A stretch of DNA of 64,000 nt from JANQIV01 sp050117315. Its GTDB lineage: Bacteria > Bacteroidota > Ignavibacteria > Ignavibacteriales > Melioribacteraceae. How positions within the stretch are numbered: the stretch's first letter is position 1; every line of letters begins with the position of its first letter. Under the pieces are notes generated by a model, which worked only from the letters and a program-made list of their open reading frames with translations, made no database searches and was not told the origin of the DNA. Positions 62,147-64,000 of the stretch are shown piece by piece. The DNA is taken from positions 1-64,000 of the forward strand of contig JASFMY010000021.1 in the NCBI GenBank assembly GCA_050117315.1, given 5' to 3'. A program made the position numbers and the translations under genes.

Positions 62147-63439
62147 ATGAGTGAATTTAAATTACCTGAACTAGGTGAAAATATTGATTCGGCCGACGTT
62201 GTTGCAGTACTGATAAAAGTAGGTGATAAAATTGAAAAAGATCAGAATGTAATTGAAATTGAGACCGATAAAGCAACGGTTGAAGTACCTTCCGATATTG
62301 CCGGAACCGTGAAAGAGGTTTACGTTAAAGCGGGCGACACTGCAAAAGTAGCTCAAGTACTGTTTACAATTGAAGGCGGCGCTGCAACCCCTAAGGTTGA
62401 ATCAAAAGAGGAACCAAAGCAAGAATACAAAGGATTAAAGGAATTAAGTGATGCTGAAATTAAAAAGTTGAATGAGAAACCTGAAAGTATTCCCGTTTCG
62501 GTAAAAAGAGAAATGTCTTCAAAGATTGCTCCGGCATCGCCGTCGGTACGCAGGTTCGCAAGGGAGATTGGAGTTGATATCAACATGGTTCGCGGAAGCG
62601 GACCCGGCGGAAGAATATCAATTGAAGATGTAAAAGCATTTGCAAAAAATATAAATGAAGAAATTTCCAAAGGCGGAATCCCTTCAGGCGCAGGCGTCGG
62701 AATAAAAAGGGAACCGCTGCCTGACTTTTCAAAATGGGGCGATATAGAAATTAAACCGATGACAAATGTCCGTAAAAAAACTGCAGAACATTTGTCTTAT
62801 GCATGGGCTACAATTCCTCATGTAACACAAATGGACAAAGCCGATATTACCGATCTTGACAAGCTGCGCAAAAAATATTCAGCTAAAGTTGAAAAGTCCG
62901 GCGGAAAACTTACTGTAACTGCAATGCTTGTTAAAGTAGTTGCCTCTGCGTTAAAAGTATTCCCGCAGTTCAACAGCAGCATTGATATGGAAAAGAAAGA
63001 AATCATTTATAAAAATTATTATAACATAGGTATTGCTGTTGATACCGACAGGGGATTGATTGTCCCTACTATTAAAGATGCGGATAAAATGAATATAACG
63101 GAAATCTCGGTTGCGTTGACGGAATTGTCAATAAAAGCACGAGATAAGAAAACATCAATTGAAGAAATGCAGGGCGGGACATTTACAATAAGTAATCTCG
63201 GCGGAATCGGCGGGACGTATTTTACTCCGATTGTAAACTCGCCGGAAGTTGCGATACTAGGTATTTCCCGTTCAGCGTGGGAACCAAAATATATTGACGG
63301 CAAATTTGAACCGAGATTCATGATGCCGTTATCATTATCGTACGATCACAGGATAATCGACGGCGCGGATGCAATTAGATTCTTAAGATGGGTAATAGAT
63401 GCATTGGAGAACCCCTTTCTGCTAAGTCTGGAAGGCTAA
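62147..63439 (+). CDS. aceF: Pyruvate dehydrogenase E2 (dihydrolipoyl acetyltransferase)
   Basis: A 430-aa E2 with one lipoyl domain (lipoyl Lys42 in EIETDKATVEVPSD), a linker, the E1/E3-binding domain ASPSVRRFAREIGVDINMVR near 128-150, and the acetyltransferase domain with catalytic His near 401 in LSYDHRIIDGADAIRF. Only one lipoyl domain instead of the three of E. coli; this is frequent. Co-transcribed with aceE. The gene ends 10 bp before a hairpin repeat. Confidence 0.96.
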   Translation: MSEFKLPELGENIDSADVVAVLIKVGDKIEKDQNVIEIETDKATVEVPSDIAGTVKEVYVKAGDTAKVAQVLFTIEGGAATPKVESKEEPKQEYKGLKELSDAEIKKLNEKPESIPVSVKREMSSKIAPASPSVRRFAREIGVDINMVRGSGPGGRISIEDVKAFAKNINEEISKGGIPSGAGVGIKREPLPDFSKWGDIEIKPMTNVRKKTAEHLSYAWATIPHVTQMDKADITDLDKLRKKYSAKVEKSGGKLTVTAMLVKVVASALKVFPQFNSSIDMEKKEIIYKNYYNIGIAVDTDRGLIVPTIKDADKMNITEISVALTELSIKARDKKTSIEEMQGGTFTISNLGGIGGTYFTPIVNSPEVAILGISRSAWEPKYIDGKFEPRFMMPLSLSYDHRIIDGADAIRFLRWVIDALENPFLLSLEG

Positions 63440-63448
63440 TTACTTTTT

Positions 63449-63505
63449 ATTCTTAATCATACTCTTACTCAAAAAGAAGATTATGATTATGAGTAAGATT
63501 AAGAA
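63449..63505. repeat. Hairpin repeat left of the four-helix-bundle gene, copy 3
   Basis: TTCTTAATC and TTACTC (left arm, with ATACTC inserted between) pair with GAGTAAGATTAAGAA (63491-63505) around an A-rich loop. Starts 10 bp after the aceF stop and may double as its terminator. Same family as the right flank at 63922. Confidence 0.65.
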
Positions 63506-63530
63506 CAAGAAGACTATGAGGTAAAAGATT

Positions 63531-63929
63531 GTGAAAACTTATTTTGATCATGAAAAGTTGAACGTATATCAAAAGGCTTTGGCATTTATAAAGTGGGTTG
63601 ATAGTCTTCTGAAGAAAATAAAGGTGAAAAATACAGCTACTGATAATCTTGATAGAGCATCAACATCCATCGCAATTAATATAGCTGAAGGCAACGGAAA
63701 ATATACAAGCAAAGATAGATGTAAATTTTTTGATATCTCAAGAGGATCTACTTTAGAGAGTGCATCCTGTTTGGACATTTTGAATGTAAAAGAGTTGATT
63801 AGTTCAAATGATTTGCATGATGGAAAAACAATGTTGAACGAAATAGTTTCGATGTTGGTCGGATTAATAAAAAGTAATTCTAATAGAGTATTTGAACAAG
63901 AAGAAGGATATAATCCTAAAACTTCTTAA
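63531..63929 (+). CDS. Four-helix-bundle protein (23S rRNA intervening-sequence type)
   Basis: A 132-aa protein of the S23/IVP family (PF05635, from memory): DHEKLNVYQKALAFIKWVDS and NLDRASTSIAINIAEGNGKY then FFDISRGSTLESASCLDI are family signatures. Members are encoded inside intervening sequences of 23S rRNA genes in Leptospira and Coxiella, and more often as free genes. GTG start with GAGG about 10 bp before it. The stop codon lies inside the left arm of the right-flank hairpin, so gene and flanking hairpins form one compact unit. Confidence 0.88.
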   Translation: MKTYFDHEKLNVYQKALAFIKWVDSLLKKIKVKNTATDNLDRASTSIAINIAEGNGKYTSKDRCKFFDISRGSTLESASCLDILNVKELISSNDLHDGKTMLNEIVSMLVGLIKSNSNRVFEQEEGYNPKTS

Positions 63930-63984
63930 TCATACTCTTAATCTTACTCAAAAAGAGATTATGATTAAGAATAAGATTAAGAAG
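63922..63984. repeat. Hairpin repeat right of the four-helix-bundle gene, copy 4
   Basis: Two 28-nt arms (63922-63949 and 63957-63984) match at 24 of 28 positions as an inverted repeat around a 7-nt A-rich loop. The left arm contains CTTCTTAATCATACTCTTAA; the right contains GATTATGATTAAGAATAAGA. It overlaps the end of the four-helix-bundle gene, and is the best hairpin of the family in the window. Confidence 0.75.
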
Positions 63985-64000
63985 AATAAGAAAAATGTGG

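Overview
The window looks like a chromosomal segment from a low-GC (roughly 35%) Gram-negative bacterium of the Bacteroidota/Ignavibacteria/Chlorobi group. This rests on two TonB-dependent receptors (one with an N-terminal carboxypeptidase-regulatory-like domain), lipoboxes and signal peptides typical of the group, a DUF1015-serC pair, a stand-alone AmrS, a homodimeric-type pyruvate dehydrogenase, a four-helix-bundle (23S intervening-sequence type) protein, and small Cys-rich proteins with the MKKLKLNL...ESF leader known from Bacteroidota. The assignment is an inference from gene content; no rRNA or tRNA gene was seen.

Layout. 1-5.1 kb is an accessory edge: a truncated ISAs1-type transposase, the stump of a GxxExxY gene, a long histidine/aromatic ammonia-lyase with an unusual internal insertion, then an AT-rich three-gene block (Ser/Thr kinase, an unrecognised 397-aa protein, a PD-(D/E)XK-like protein) that reads like a defence island. 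5.1-9.0 kb holds PhoH-type PIN-ATPase, an aldehyde dehydrogenase and a histidine phosphatase. 8.9-9.9 kb is gene-poor and carries an array of eleven 23-bp units. 9.9-22 kb is mostly housekeeping: alaS, an ECF sigma/RskA-type anti-sigma pair, 5-FTHF cyclo-ligase, OsmC, a frameshifted DUF2203 gene, MarR, DUF1015-serC, a lipoprotein, an RsbRD-type protein and an SDR. 22-29.5 kb has a TonB receptor, a seven-copy 41-bp tandem array with a TGGTCA-N4-TGACCA palindrome, an AraC-type membrane regulator and a FIST sensor.

29.5-34.9 kb contains a DPP III-type metallopeptidase, a second copy of the 23-bp array, and three paralogous leader-plus-Cys-rich-core small proteins that look like ribosomally made peptide (lanthipeptide-like) precursors without nearby modifying enzymes. 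35-39.5 kb is a coherent module: ECF sigma, anti-sigma, two TonB C-domain proteins and, convergently, a BtuB-like receptor. 39.6-44.4 kb runs leftward (rseP, dxr, membrane protein, DUF6901-like, nitronate monooxygenase). 44.5-47.9 kb runs rightward (nucleotidyltransferase, metK, ahcY: activated methyl cycle). 48-55.8 kb runs leftward (PAS histidine kinase, two hypotheticals, amrS, pyk overlapping lonB). 56-63.4 kb runs rightward (mfd, aceE, aceF). The right edge is a four-helix-bundle gene bracketed by two hairpin repeats, with related hairpins at 12.6 and 51.7 kb.

The strongest candidates for something undescribed are the orphan Cys-rich precursor family (32.3-33.7 kb), the kinase/397-aa/nuclease block (2.5-5.1 kb), and three non-coding repeat families (23-bp arrays, 41-bp array, hairpins around the four-helix-bundle gene). 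Three frameshifted or truncated genes were found outside annotated reading frames. Residue numbers are hand-counted and may be off by a few.
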